A stretch of DNA of 64,000 bases, taken from the NCBI GenBank assembly GCA_023512835.1, contig CM042090.1, forward strand, positions 10,199,343 to 10,263,342. Reading direction: 5' to 3'. Made by a program: the position numbers and the translations under genes. Positions 1 through 11,368 of the stretch are shown one piece after another (the first letter of the stretch is position 1; each line of letters starts with the position of its first letter). The DNA comes from Taxillus chinensis. Taxonomy: Eukaryota; Streptophyta; Magnoliopsida; Santalales; Loranthaceae. The notes beneath the pieces are model-generated. The model did not search any database and was not told where the DNA came from. It saw nothing but the letters and a program-made list of their open reading frames with translations.

Positions 1-484
1 AAAAACAAAAACAAACAACAAAATGTTTTTAATAAGACACAAAAGAAAAACACACAAAAAATACAAAAAAAATCTTAGGATTTCGTTTTTTCACTTTAAA
101 CAAAAGAAGCAAACTTTTAAGATTCACTTTAGAAATTTAGGGTAAATCAATTTTAATCATAACTTTAACAAATAACTTAACATAGACTTTCTAGGAAACT
201 CAATCCAATCACAAAGTAGAAACAAATAGAAAACCTCCTTCTTTGAAAATAGATACCGAAATGGCGTTGTAGGGGTGTTAATCCTTCCCTATACGTAATC
301 AACTCCAGAACCTTTCTCTCGATGACGCAGATCAAATTCTTTACTATTCATGGTAGAGGGCATCCGATCGTACCCCAAAAAAGCATTAGTAACGACTTTA
401 AATTTCTCACTATTGGTTTAGTTTGAGTTCACCCCAAACGGGCCCTGGACGAAACCGCAATGACATTATGGACATCCTAATTGG
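1..484. other. Intergenic, no gene seen
   Basis: AT- and A-rich sequence with no coding or structured feature that I can support. It borders the SINE-like repeat that begins near 485. Confidence 0.5.
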
Positions 485-752
485 CCACCAACCCCGGCCA
501 CGCCTACCGCTTGTTCTCCTCTCGAGCTGGCCACCCATCACAAGTCGTGCTCACATTAGTAGCGGTGTCCTGAACGTTGACACGCAAGACTAATCTCCGA
601 TAGTCCTACCTATCTCGATGGGTTGTCCACATGTTAGTCACGAGATAAAAAAATCCTCTTTTTGTATTAGCCGCAAGAGTCAAACCCGAACATTTATGCC
701 CACAGTGTGCCATTTGCCATCCCAACGACCCCGAGGGACAAACTCTCTCCTC
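485..752 (-). mobile_element. SINE-like repeat, copy 1
   Basis: On the minus strand this matches 20344-20650 (+) and 21423-21668 (-) over most of its length. The head, at the right end, contains a B-box-like GGTTTGACTC preceded by a GGCAAATGG stretch where an A box would lie, as in tRNA-derived SINEs. Shared blocks include the complement of CAAGACTAATCTC and of GATGGGTTG. The three-copy agreement is seen directly; SINE classification is inferred from the tRNA-like head. Confidence 0.55.
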
Positions 753-811
753 TCTTTCATAAAATAACAAGAAAATCCCTTTCTTTTTTTCCCATTATCT
801 CTAACCCTCTG

Positions 812-1514
812 CTTGGCTAGATATGGAAATAGGATGGAAAAAAAAATAGATGAAAAAGAGGTGGAAAGAAAAAAAGATGGAAAGAAAAAAGGTAGAAAAA
901 AAGGGGTGTTTGGTTAAGGTGGAAAAAAAGGTGGAAAAGATATAAAATAATATTTTTATAATATATAGTTAAAAAATTAACATACCTTCTACCAATTTTA
1001 CCCTTCCTCGACACGGTGTAAATTGGATATCGAGAACGGTTCGTATATGGGGAGATCCTCGATGCCGGGTTCGTGTCGTACGTTGCAGGTCGTCGGAGGG
1101 TTTGTCGATCACGCCCACCGACGGATCGTCGGATCGTTTGTCGTCGCTTGTCGGTGGGGTTGCGTCGCTCGTCGATGGAAGTCGCGCGATGGCGTTGATG
1201 GCAGGAAGGGTAGCTATGTGCTTCGATGCTTGGAAACCGTGTGGATCTTCAACGCTTCTCTTCTTCTTTTTTTCTTCGACCTCTCTACAGCGTGTCTTCA
1301 TTCATTTGCAAGGATAATTTTGTAATTTTAATTTTATTGTTTACTTTCCATACGTTTTCACGCTATATTGGGTGAGAAAATGCTCACCAATACCAATGTG
1401 CTTTTTTTCGTAAGTTTTCTACTTCTACAGTTATTTCCATATCAGCCAAACGTAGGAAAAAAAAAAATTCTACCCTTTTTCCCTACTTTCATACTTTTTC
1501 CATATCAGCCAATG
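812..1514. mobile_element. TIR element with GC-rich core (candidate)
   Basis: The left end TTGGCTAGATATGGAAAT is an imperfect inverse of the right end (ATTTCCATATCAGCCAA-like, near 1435-1514). The flanks are A/T-rich, but the core at about 1005-1320 is CpG-rich and unlike its surroundings, as when a DNA transposon captures genomic DNA. The small overlapping reading frames in the core match no family I know. No clear TSD was found. Confidence 0.35.
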
Positions 1515-3057
1515 ACCATGACTTTAATTATCTATATCTTCATTATAAATTATATTATTATTATACCCATATATTATTTATAAAAAGAACCTCGTTTTTG
1601 CGCCCCGTCATTTGGTCCAACGAACGCATTCCGAGCTAACTATATCTAATGATTATTGCGTAGGAGTGGGGGGAAATTAATTACGATTGAAAATTAGCAT
1701 GATTCATCCACGACGGTGAAAAAGTCTGCTTTCAGGTTTCAGCGATGGTTTTAGCAGGACGATTGTGACGGTCCAACACAAAAATAAAATAAAACCAGCC
1801 ACCTGATTGACGCATCATCTACCCACAAACAACTTGGAATGTGCTGCACGATAAAATACCTTTATCGAGGTTTTCGAAATATATAAAAATAAAATAAAAT
1901 AACTTTTAAAGTGGGTAATGAAGTAGGCGTCACCTTTTTGAGCCAGAGTTGTTAAAATGGGTGGTGGGTGGTAGAAGTTGATACAAAAATCAAGGCAGCA
2001 AAGGCGACATCATTATCCTGAAGCACACCACACAGTGGCCCCTTCTCTGAATTTTGTGTGTACATGAAACCACTGTTGGGGAAAAAAAATACGAACAAAA
2101 CAAAACGGGCGAAAAAAAAAACTACTATATGTGAAATTATGTTTTTATTCTTTATTTGAGTTCATAAACAACATGTTACAACTGCGTTTGCTGTGCTTAG
2201 ATAAAGTAAATGAGGGAACTTTAAATTAATTAAATAATTAACTTCTCTTTATTTATTTGAAATAATAATATTTGGGGGAACTTGTGCAGTTTCGATATGT
2301 TATTTTTCATGTCTGGTGATATCCCTCAATATTATTCGAACAATATTATAATGTTTGTTAAAAAAATATAATATAGTATTATTCAAAAAAAAAAAACTAA
2401 TGGAACCCGCTAATTTAAAATATCCTAATTTGATAACTTAATCTGATATGATCTACATTTATTTTCTTCCTTTAATGTTTTTTTATTTATTTGCTTTTTA
2501 TATTGTTATTATATTTTTTGATTAAAACATACTATATTGCGGCATGTACAAAAATGATCAAGTTCAAACTAAAACCATCCACTTCTCTTGTTTTTGTTTT
2601 CATTTCAATAATATATTTTTTTCACTTTATTTTTTTCTCTTATTTATATTTTTTATTAAGAGATAACCTATACAAATAATATAATATTATTTAAGGAATA
2701 AATAAATAATTTTTAAATAAGAGTAATTATAACTATATAAGAACACTAGTAATGCATTAATTTAACTTGAATTTATCTAGAAATTTTACTTTTATAAATT
2801 GTTGATAGATATTTTTTACAACACCAAATATTTTAAAAATATATATATATTAAACTATCTCTTTTTTGTCCTTTCTCCCCACATAAGCCAATTGAGTTGA
2901 TGGAAATAATTATTTCAATATTAAAATAAACTTTAGTCAATAAAGTTAGGTTTTGCAAATTTAATCAACCATTTGATTAAATGTCAATTTTACCATAATT
3001 GAGTGCATAGGACCTTTTTCAAAATTTGACTATATTTTAATTTTATTAACTCTAACA
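1515..3057. other. AT-rich intergenic, no gene seen
   Basis: Mostly AT-rich simple sequence with short T-rich frames only. Nothing with conserved motifs was recognised on either strand. Confidence 0.5.
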
Positions 3058-3712
3058 GAACAACTTCAATAATAATTTTCAAATTATTTTTATATCTGAA
3101 ATCTTTTTGATATAAAAATAGATATTTTTTAACTCAAATTTCAATAATAATCTTCAAACTAACTTTATTTTTATTAAAATAATAACATTTATTTTCCCAA
3201 TTCACTCTCTCTCCCAACCCTCACAAACTCGAACTCACCCATCTTCTCATCGCAACCACACAGACCCATTGCAGGCGGCAACGACAGACTGGAGCAAGTG
3301 GCTAGATGCGTGACAATGGGCATCTTAGGTTGGTCCGATTTTTCATCGCTTCTTCTTCACCCACTTCCGATTGATCCAATTTGATTCGAGTCTATTCAAC
3401 TCTAACCGATCTTCAAATTTGTCTTTGTTTCTTCTTCTTCAATGGCGACGAGCAAAGTTTGAATAAGAGTTGTCACCTATGGCGCCAGAGACAATTTTGA
3501 GTTGGGATTGGATGCGTGATTTTGGGGCAAAGGAGGACAGTGCGATCTGTGGAGAGAAAAAAAAATATTAGGTAGAGAATAAATAAATAAAAATTATTTT
3601 TGAAGAATTAATATAGTATTTTATAAATATAGAGAGTCAGATAAAAAAATTTATTAGAGCTCATTTTTAGCATTTGAAAATAATAAAAAGCTTTTTGAGG
3701 TTGCTTTTATTG
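3058..3712. mobile_element. Non-autonomous TIR element carrying host-like DNA
   Basis: The left end (ACAACTTCAATAATAATTTT) and the complement of the right end (AAAGCAACCTCAAAAAGC) are imperfect inverted repeats. They resemble the ends of the 6872-7591 element. Between AT-rich arms lies a more balanced segment (about 3205-3560) with CT-rich, UTR-like and short coding-like stretches. This suggests a Pack-type element; the captured sequence is not identified. Confidence 0.4.
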
Positions 3713-4019
3713 ATATTCTATTCAAATTATCTATAAATAAATTGTTAACTTTTTAAAATATTATTATAACATACTCTTTATCTCTCGTTATATTTAAAAA
3801 GTATTATAGTAATTATTTATTTATAAAGAATAATTATTTACTTTATATATTATATAATATTTTTATTGTTTTACTTAAACGAGTTAATAAAAATTAAAGA
3901 CTAAAAAATTAAAAAAATTATTTTAATAAAAATAAAAATAATATTAAATTTAAAATTTTAAAATGACAATTCGATGGTCATGGTGCATGTTGTGTATCCT
4001 TGGCAAAATATTTGATGGT

Positions 4020-4483
4020 TAGAGTGTAAAATGGACCATCGATTTGTAGATCGTGTGAATCAGTCTGCGAATTGTGCGGATTGGAGCGGATCAAATCAAA
4101 ATATTTTTAGTTCATTTTAATTGCGGGCTTAAATGGATTGGTCCGCTTAGGCTCAATCTGTGCGGATACAGACCGGTCTGCGGATCGGTTTGTTATTTTA
4201 AAAAAATATTTTTTAAAAAATATTACATATTCTATTTAATATATTAGTACTTATAGTCTAAATTTACTAATTTTAAATTAAAGATTAAAAATATATTTTT
4301 TAAAATTTCAAGTTTTAAAAACATGTAACAAATTAACTTATAATATTTATTTTTAATAAATAAATAAACATGCGACCTGACCAAACCAAAACATTTTTGA
4401 TCCATTAAAAGTGTAAGCCTAAACGGACTAGTCCGTTTAGGCCCACTCCGAGACGAACCAAACTGGTCCATTTTATACCTCTA
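4020..4483. mobile_element. hAT-type MITE, decayed
   Basis: Starts TAGAGTGTAAAATGGACC and ends with the inverse GGTCCATTTTATACCTCTA. Subterminal blocks such as TAAACGGACTAGTCCG and GGCTTAAATGGATTGGTCCG mirror each other. The layout is the same as in the clear hAT element at 14608-15125. The flanking 8-mers no longer match, so the TSD has decayed. Confidence 0.6.
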
Positions 4484-4867
4484 TTAAACTAGGGTCTGGA
4501 TAAATAATGCATCTGTAGAAAAATAAACATATTTATAGATTTTTTTTATTTTATAAAAAAATATTCTTACAAAAGGAATTATTTTTTTATGAATTTAAAT
4601 ATTCAAATTTTGAATATAAATCAAATGTTTGAATATAATACAGTGTAATATTTATGTTCAAATATTATTTTTTGAATACTAGTATTCGAATATTATTATT
4701 GAAATATGTTTTCATTATTATTCTTTTAAGAAATATTTTAGCCATTATGAGAGGTGAATATATATTTATATTTTTGTCGAGTGTGAGTATCCTTTCATTA
4801 AACAATAGTAGCTTAATATTTATTTTGCATTAATTAATTATTAAATTTTGTATATTACAAAGAACGT

Positions 4868-4999
4868 CAGTTGCACGCACACACGTCTCCGCCCCGCCTG
4901 CCCAGCTGACCCGCGTGAAAAATCCTGGCAAAATATTACCAGGATGAGGAGTCGAATCCGGGACCTCCCCTGCAAGCAACATGTTACTCAACCATTAAT
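4868..4999 (-). mobile_element. tRNA-derived SINE head (candidate)
   Basis: On the minus strand, TGGTTGAGTAAC resembles a pol III A box. GGATTCGACTCC, about 30 nt downstream, resembles a B box. The sequence does not fold into a full tRNA, which fits a SINE head rather than a tRNA gene. Confidence 0.45.
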
Positions 5000-5569
5000 A
5001 TAAACTGTTTTTTGTTATATATGCTTATATATTTAGTATATATACTTATAAATTATAATATAACATATAAATAATTATAACAATAACAATACTATTATTA
5101 TTATTAGTAATGATAATAATAATAATAAAAGAATGTATAATTTATTTTAATAATAATTACAAAGTTTATATATTTATATTATAATAAAAACTAAATGTAA
5201 TATTAATATTTTGATATAAAATAAAAATTAATTATATTCAAAATTAATTTTGAAATTATATTTTAGTTCATACTAATATACTATATAATTATAAATTATA
5301 TCACTTTCTTATATTTTATGTGTTTGTATTTTATATTAAAACATTACTACTACTTTTAATAAATATTTAATTTTGTTTAAATATAGGTATATATACTTTT
5401 TGAGTAATATTATTTTAAAATCAAATATTTACTCAATATTATTATTAGTAGTGGTACTATTTTTGGTACTAATATTATCTATATGATAGATTTTAAATAT
5501 ATACACTAATTATTTATATGTTAGTTAGTATTGTATAATTAACCAATAACATTAATTATAATTAGAATA

Positions 5570-5620
<51 letters not shown>

Positions 5621-5724
5621 CATATCAAATTATCATTATATATGCATGTATAAATTCTAATTAATGAGTAATAATTTAAGTAATGAATAGTATTAATCTA
5701 AATAATATAATTATCATCAATAAT
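5000..5724. other. AT-rich intergenic with TA repeat
   Basis: Very AT-rich, including an uninterrupted (TA)n tract at about 5571-5616. No gene seen. Confidence 0.6.
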
Positions 5725-5812
5725 AAGTAATTCCAGGACGGGTATGAGTAATTTTTTCCTTAGTGAGGATGAGGACGGGGTGACCCAATACCCGCCCCGC
5801 CCCATTGCCATC
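5725..5812 (-). mobile_element. Terminal fragment of a hAT-like element
   Basis: Ends ...CCATTGCCATCCCTA preceded by a GC-rich ACCCGCCCCGCCCC block. This is the terminus style of the other TAGGG(G)TGG-type elements in the window. The partner end was not located. Confidence 0.4.
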
Positions 5813-6871
5813 CCTAGAGACAGTAGCCGAAACCATGGGCCAAACAAATCTTATGTCAAAGTAGCATAATCAAACTTTTCTTATTATTTAGAGAAAAAAT
5901 ATATAAATTTGTGAGAAAAATATCTATAATGAGATTTATAGAAATAGAATGAATAGTGAATCATTGTATTTAAGGATTTACTATTTATCCTCTAATATTT
6001 TCTTATACTTTTTTAAACTTGTGATTGGTTGTAATAAATGAACGAGAGAGAAAAATAAATAAAAAAAATAAAAGTAGATAAAATAGGAAATAAAATGTTT
6101 GATGTTTTTAGAAAATAAGTAAATTTTAATTGATAGATATAATATTCATCTCCAAAATATAGATGGGAATGCAAAACTAAATATGAATGCTCTTATACTC
6201 AGAGATCATCAACTACTACAACAATTACCAAACATTTAATCGTGTCAATTTGACAAGGAACTTAATATATATAATATCTTGTATTATGGCAATGTTAATA
6301 AAATATATCAATAATGTTAAAAAGTATATTATTATCTGTGCTTAAATAATAATATATTTTTCATAAGCAACATATGTGTTATATCTTATGTATATAATAA
6401 ATAATAAATTTGCCATCGTAGCATATTGTCCCTTAGAGTAATATAATTACAATGATGCTATTTGAGTATGTCATTATGAAAAGAGTTAATATTTTTGTTT
6501 ATTTCATTGAAGAACATAATACATATATAAAATACAAAGATCAATTTAAGATCTTAAAATTTAATCTATATCCTAATATACATTCTTATATAAAAGGAAA
6601 TAGATGATAAAGCATAAATCAAGGAAAACACTGATTTTATTTATTGACATATTTACTTTCTTTAACACATTATTCAAAATTATGTCACTATTAGTAGGCA
6701 ACTTGTTTCACAGTGATTATGCATGGAGAACCGTGTATCTTGTAGCTACACTATATTTACATTCTTCATATACATAAAGAAAAGTGATTTTTAAATAAAT
6801 AATTTAATTGGATTCTCATCCCGAAATAACATATCAAGTGCATAAATGTTAAAATATTATGATCATTAAAG
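5813..6871. other. AT-rich intergenic, no gene seen
   Basis: AT-rich, with a MITE-like end (ATGAATGCTCTTA near 6190). No coding potential recognised. Confidence 0.45.
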
Positions 6872-7591
6872 CAATTCCAATACGCTTTTTATTATCTATA
6901 AATAGAGAGTCAAATGCCAAAAACAAGCTCCAGTAGGCTCTTCATCTCATTCTCTATATTTATAAAAATTGTTACAGTGGCTCTTCAAAAAATGACGAAT
7001 CACTATTCACTTCTCACCAACATCTGAGGCGCAACTGCCATCGAACGTTGCTGTAGTTGATGCCATTCGATCGTTTTAAATTTGGAGTCAATTTCATTGT
7101 AGATGAAATCTAGGTGTTTTTGGACATCGTCAAATTGACTTTTGAAGGTGTTGAGAGCAACAGAGAGAGATCCCAAATCGCTGGTTGATTTCATGAGCTT
7201 GGGCTTCTCTTTTCCCAGTTGTTGCTACTATTGTCATGTTAGTCCTAAAGGTAATTGGGAGGGTGGCTCATGCTAACTCTTGTTTGATGAGGTTTGGATT
7301 AAGTTGGGCACGAAAGGCGTTGCCATGAAGTGACAGTGAATTGGGGAAGAACACAAAGTGGTTGTCTATATAATAGAAACCTTAGCAACTAGAAACACAA
7401 AGTGGATTCAGAACCAAGATTTGCTAGATAGTGGTGTTTGGGGCAAGTTTATTGGAAAAAAAATATTATTTTAATAAAAATAAAGATAATTTAAAATTTT
7501 TTATTGGAGTGAAGGTTAAAAAATAGCTCTCTACATGTAAACATTTTTTCATATGTGGAGATAATTTTAAAAATATTATTGAAGATGCTTT
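6872..7591 (-). mobile_element. Non-autonomous TIR element with captured coding-like segment
   Basis: The ends AAAGCAATTCCAATACGC and (complement of the right end) AAAAGCATCTTCAATAAT match the family at 3058-3712. The internal minus-strand frame at 7194-7003 (63 codons) contains SQFDDVQKHLDFIYNEIDSKF. That resembles the N-terminal coiled segment of FRIGIDA-like proteins; this identity is tentative and from memory of the family. The frame has no downstream FRIGIDA domain, so it would be a captured fragment, not a gene. Confidence 0.4.
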
Positions 7592-8420
7592 TATATTGAT
7601 ATTTACACACATTGACCAAAATATATATATTGATATTTATGTATTTGTCACATTATTTTTGTTTTTCAATTTGATTGAATCATGCAGTCAAAAATCATAA
7701 GTCATTATGAAATGACTAATATAATGTGACACTCCATTAATTGAGTGTGTGTTGAGATATATAGTTATACTTGTGCGTCATGTCATTTAAGATTGTTTCC
7801 ATGTTTAACTCAATAATAAAAATATATACTTTGAGACTCCATTTTTGTTTCCATTGTCATTTAATGATGTGTTGAGATATATAATCTCACAACATGAATT
7901 GTCTAACCTTACAATTAATCAATAATATTATGCGATGACTTCACTCATTATCAATTAATTTTATGATAGAAGTATTTAGACTTTAATGTGATTCTAAGGT
8001 ATATAATTCCACTTATCTAAACTTGAAATTATTTAAATTCAATATTATAACATATTAAATTTATAAATTTAATATGATATAATATATGTTTCGACACCTC
8101 AAATGATCCCCTTATTCAAATAAATACCATTTTGTTTTAATTTTTAAGCTAAACACTTTGGGACTATTCTACTAAAGTGAGGTTTATTACAACAGGCTCT
8201 TGTTTTGGGATTTAGATTCTTTGCTGTAACAAATTCATGCACCACACTAAAATAGAGCAAAATTATGTATGTTTGTCATGATTTTGTATCTTTTTAACAA
8301 TATAGTTTTGATGTAATGAATACCAAAATAGTATAATTTTGATATACTGCATCATGTGGTTACAACAGAAAATCTTAATTTACTGTTTTCTATGTATATA
8401 TGTAACTCAATGACTCATAA
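7592..8420. other. AT-rich intergenic, no gene seen
   Basis: AT-rich with several weak internal repeats (for example GTGTTGAGATATATA near 7750 and 7868). Nothing coding. Confidence 0.5.
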
Positions 8421-9626
8421 GAGCATTGACATTGACTTTAACAAAGCCAATGCAATTCTAAAATTTGATAAAGATTGTAAAATAAAATAGTTGGAATTGG
8501 AATATCTAAAGTATTAAATGTCTATCTTTTAGTTACATTAAATATATCATTTAGCAAAATTTGAGGAGTTACAATAGATTCATCATTATTCAAAAAGTAA
8601 TTAACAAACAACATTAAGTACACATTTTTTCTCTCCGAAATTTTGAAAATGGCAATAAAAAATATTCACCTCATCTTATTCACATGATAATTAAAATTTT
8701 AAATTAAATTAATAATATTATATTAATATTTTGATAATTGAAATGACTAATTCAATGCAGGTTTATGAAAAGAGAGACTTCAAATTTATACAGAAAAGGG
8801 TGGGCAACAGATACCTGCATCTGCTACCCCACCCTCTATCCGCTCCGCCCCCGTTATGCGGGGCGGGTTACCCAGCTCAGGCAAGAGCGGAATGCGGTTT
8901 TTAAACTTGACACCTGCCCCAGGCGGGGATGGAGAGTAGTAATAGGTAGCAGGGTACCCCGCCCTGCCTAATTTTAATAATGTTTATTTATAATTTTATA
9001 ATATTTTAAATATTATTATTTATTATTTTTGATATTTTTGAATGGTATTTATTATTGTAAAATTAAACCATTTTTGATAATTTTTTGATTAAAAATGATG
9101 TAGAAATTTAATTTAAGTGAAAATTATTGATATAAACAAATACAATAAAAATGATAACAAGATACGAGCAAATGAAACCTCATTCGCGGATACATTAATG
9201 AACGATATATCCTATCTCGCCTACATATGAAACGAGATACAATCTTAAAATTTAATCTAGCGTCTAAGCGAGGACAGAAGGCAGTAATAGGTTGATTCCG
9301 CTCCCAATAGGACTCGAATTACTCCTATCAACTGCTTCGTAGAGCTTCTAAAAGGCAAGATTGTTTTAAGAGAGATCAATAAAAGCCGGTAGCGGGGAGC
9401 GGGCGGATGAAGCCTCCCCCCACTAACCCCGCTATAGGACTGGATACTTCGACTCGCCTAAATATGGGGCGGGATACGGTTTTAAAATTTTATTACCCGC
9501 CTAGGCGGGGGTAGGCTACGGTAATAGGTAGACTCCACCCCCGCTATGGCGGATAGCACCCCTAACAGAAATAATATTTTTTGTAGAATTTTAACATAAA
9601 CTTTGAGGAAGTCAATGTTAATACTC
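8421..9626. mobile_element. Harbinger/Tourist-like element with nested hAT
   Basis: Starts GAGCATTGACATTGACTTTA at 8421. The complement of its end is GAGTATTAACATTGACTTCC. Both sides are flanked by TAA (8418-8420 and 9627-9629), the 3-bp TSD typical of PIF/Harbinger elements. The interior is interrupted by the hAT element at 8795-9563. A related end (AAAGCATTGACATTAG) starts near 9645. Confidence 0.6.
8795..9563 (+). mobile_element. hAT-type non-autonomous element, copy A
   Basis: Begins GGGTGGGCAACAGATACC and ends GGATAGCACCCCTA. The flanking 8-mers ACAGAAAA and ACAGAAAT differ at one base, fitting hAT. The whole element is an inverted relative of 51923-52719: blocks such as GAGATACAATCTTAAAATTT, AGTAATAGGTTGATTC and GGAGCGGGCGGATGAAG recur in complement there. 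No transposase frame remains. Confidence 0.7.
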
Positions 9627-9644
9627 TAAATTAATAATATGTTC

Positions 9645-10040
9645 TTTAAAGCATTGACATTAGATTAACCATTAATACTTTTAAATATATAGTTTGATGA
9701 ATATATGATAAATAAAGTTACGTTAGACTCACTAAAGTACACTATAGTTTGATTTGTTGGATTTTTTAAATTTTAAAAATTATTTAAATTCATCACATGC
9801 TCATTTTAATATTTTTTCCTTTCCTTCGCTTTTATTTTGTATTTTGTATTATATTATTATTTTAATAAATAAATTATGAATAGTAAGTTGTTAGAATAAT
9901 AAAAAAATTATAATTTTCATCAAATCCGGCCAATGTTCTCACCGGAAAATGGTATATGACTTTTTTTCCCTAAACCATTTTTTGTCTGCGTGCGTCTCTT
10001 CTCTCTTAGTTTCTGCCTGATTCCTAACGGTCGACAAACT
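9645..10040. other. AT-rich intergenic with MITE-like end
   Basis: Carries one Harbinger-like end at 9645 and AT-rich sequence; otherwise nothing recognised. Confidence 0.4.
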
Positions 10041-10222
10041 ATGCTGATCCTTTCTTCGTTTTTGGATCAGTAACGAGTGTGGCCGGTGCAAATCGGCCGT
10101 TCTGGACAGTGCAAGGCTGCATTCGAGCGATCATGTCGGCTCCTGTTCGACCTTTGGTCAGGTGGTTCACAGCGTAGGGTGCCTCGGTTGGTTGCTCTGT
10201 CCTGTTTTGCGCGCGCTGGATC

Positions 10223-10451
10223 GGGTGGGCTGCTACTTAGAGGTCACCTCTGTGTTTGTAGGTGCGGCGTTGTCTTAGCTTCGGCGCGGAGACCAGAGAA
10301 CTGGTTGACGATCAGGATCAAAGAGCTGACACCCAGCACCATGGAGCAATCCGCCTGGCTCGTTCGTTGCCAAGATCGTCGTGCTCACTCGCTGAAGCAA
10401 AGACAATGCTGCACCTACAAACAGAGGTAACCTCTGAGTAGCAGCCCACCC
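10223..10451. repeat. Imperfect inverted repeat (hairpin), about 64-bp arms
   Basis: The left arm 10223-10286 (GGGTGGGCTGCTACTTAGAG...) pairs with the right arm 10390-10451 with about seven mismatches and a 2-nt gap. The loop is about 103 nt. The surrounding 10041-10460 is GC-richer than its flanks and contains short overlapping frames on both strands. These frames mirror each other because of the palindrome and are not taken as genes. It lies about 0.9 kb upstream of the LRR gene. Confidence 0.7.
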
Positions 10452-10460
10452 ACAACCAAG

Positions 10461-10942
10461 TACCAAGTCGTATGTTATATTTATCCTATAATTTATACTT
10501 TTACTTAATGTTTGGAATATTTGACAATATAAATTTATTTTTTATAAATTTATATATTTATTGGGTAATACTAGGTATAATCAGGATTAATCGTGATGAC
10601 GTGTCAACCTATCACTAGGGAAAGAAAAAAAAAAGACATCCAATACCTCACGGTAACGTAAAAATACGATGAGCCGATTTTACAAATATTTATTCATATT
10701 TATTTATATCACATTAATTTTATTTACGACAACATGAAATAATTACTTTTTTTTAATTAAACTATATATTTAGATCTATAAATCTTATTAATTTGTGTTC
10801 TTTATTACTAAAAATGATATTTTTTGAAAACATTATTCTTTGATGATCTTATTATTATCTTATAATTGTCTTTATAATTAAAAATTTTCTTAATAAAATA
10901 TTAGCTCAAAAATTCATAATTTGTGTGTACACACAAACACAT

Positions 10943-10985
<43 letters not shown>

Positions 10986-11200
10986 GCTACCAATGTCCTG
11001 TACCTGACCAACCGAACCGACGACTACCGTTTGTTAGTAAACTCCAATTCTCCGTTTTGATTACGCTGTCCTTCTGTCCCTCCATTTGTGAAGACGTGCG
11101 CAAATCTACGAATGCGAGCACGGGTAAAAGAGTTATTGCGTCTTTCAGTAAAAATCTACAAATGCAAGTACGGCCTCTGACACATCGCCCGTGACACCAC
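10461..11200. promoter_or_regulatory. Upstream region of the LRR gene
   Basis: AT-rich sequence with a (CA)/(TA)n tract at about 10930-10982. It is followed by a more balanced, promoter-like stretch up to 11200 and a CT-rich leader at 11270-11320. No TATA box could be assigned with confidence. Confidence 0.35.
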
Positions 11201-11368
11201 TCTCCAAAAGCTCTTTCAACACAGACAGCGACAGAGGAGAGAGGACACCACCAACGCCATAACCACCTGTTCCGCTGTTCGCTTCACCTCTCACCTCTCA
11301 CTCTCCCTCTGTATCTCAATCTTCATAACCGAAGGTATCTTCAAGCCCAGGTGGCAAGGCAAACACCA

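Noticed and set aside
4895..4990. tRNA gene
   Set aside because: Has box-like motifs but no acceptor or anticodon stem; better explained as a SINE head.
10077..10430. 117-codon frame as a gene
   Set aside because: It overlaps the hairpin and encodes no known motif; the frames on both strands follow from the palindrome.
11351..11368. GTG start of the LRR frame
   Set aside because: Plant translation from GTG is improbable, and the ATG at 11369 opens directly on a signal peptide.
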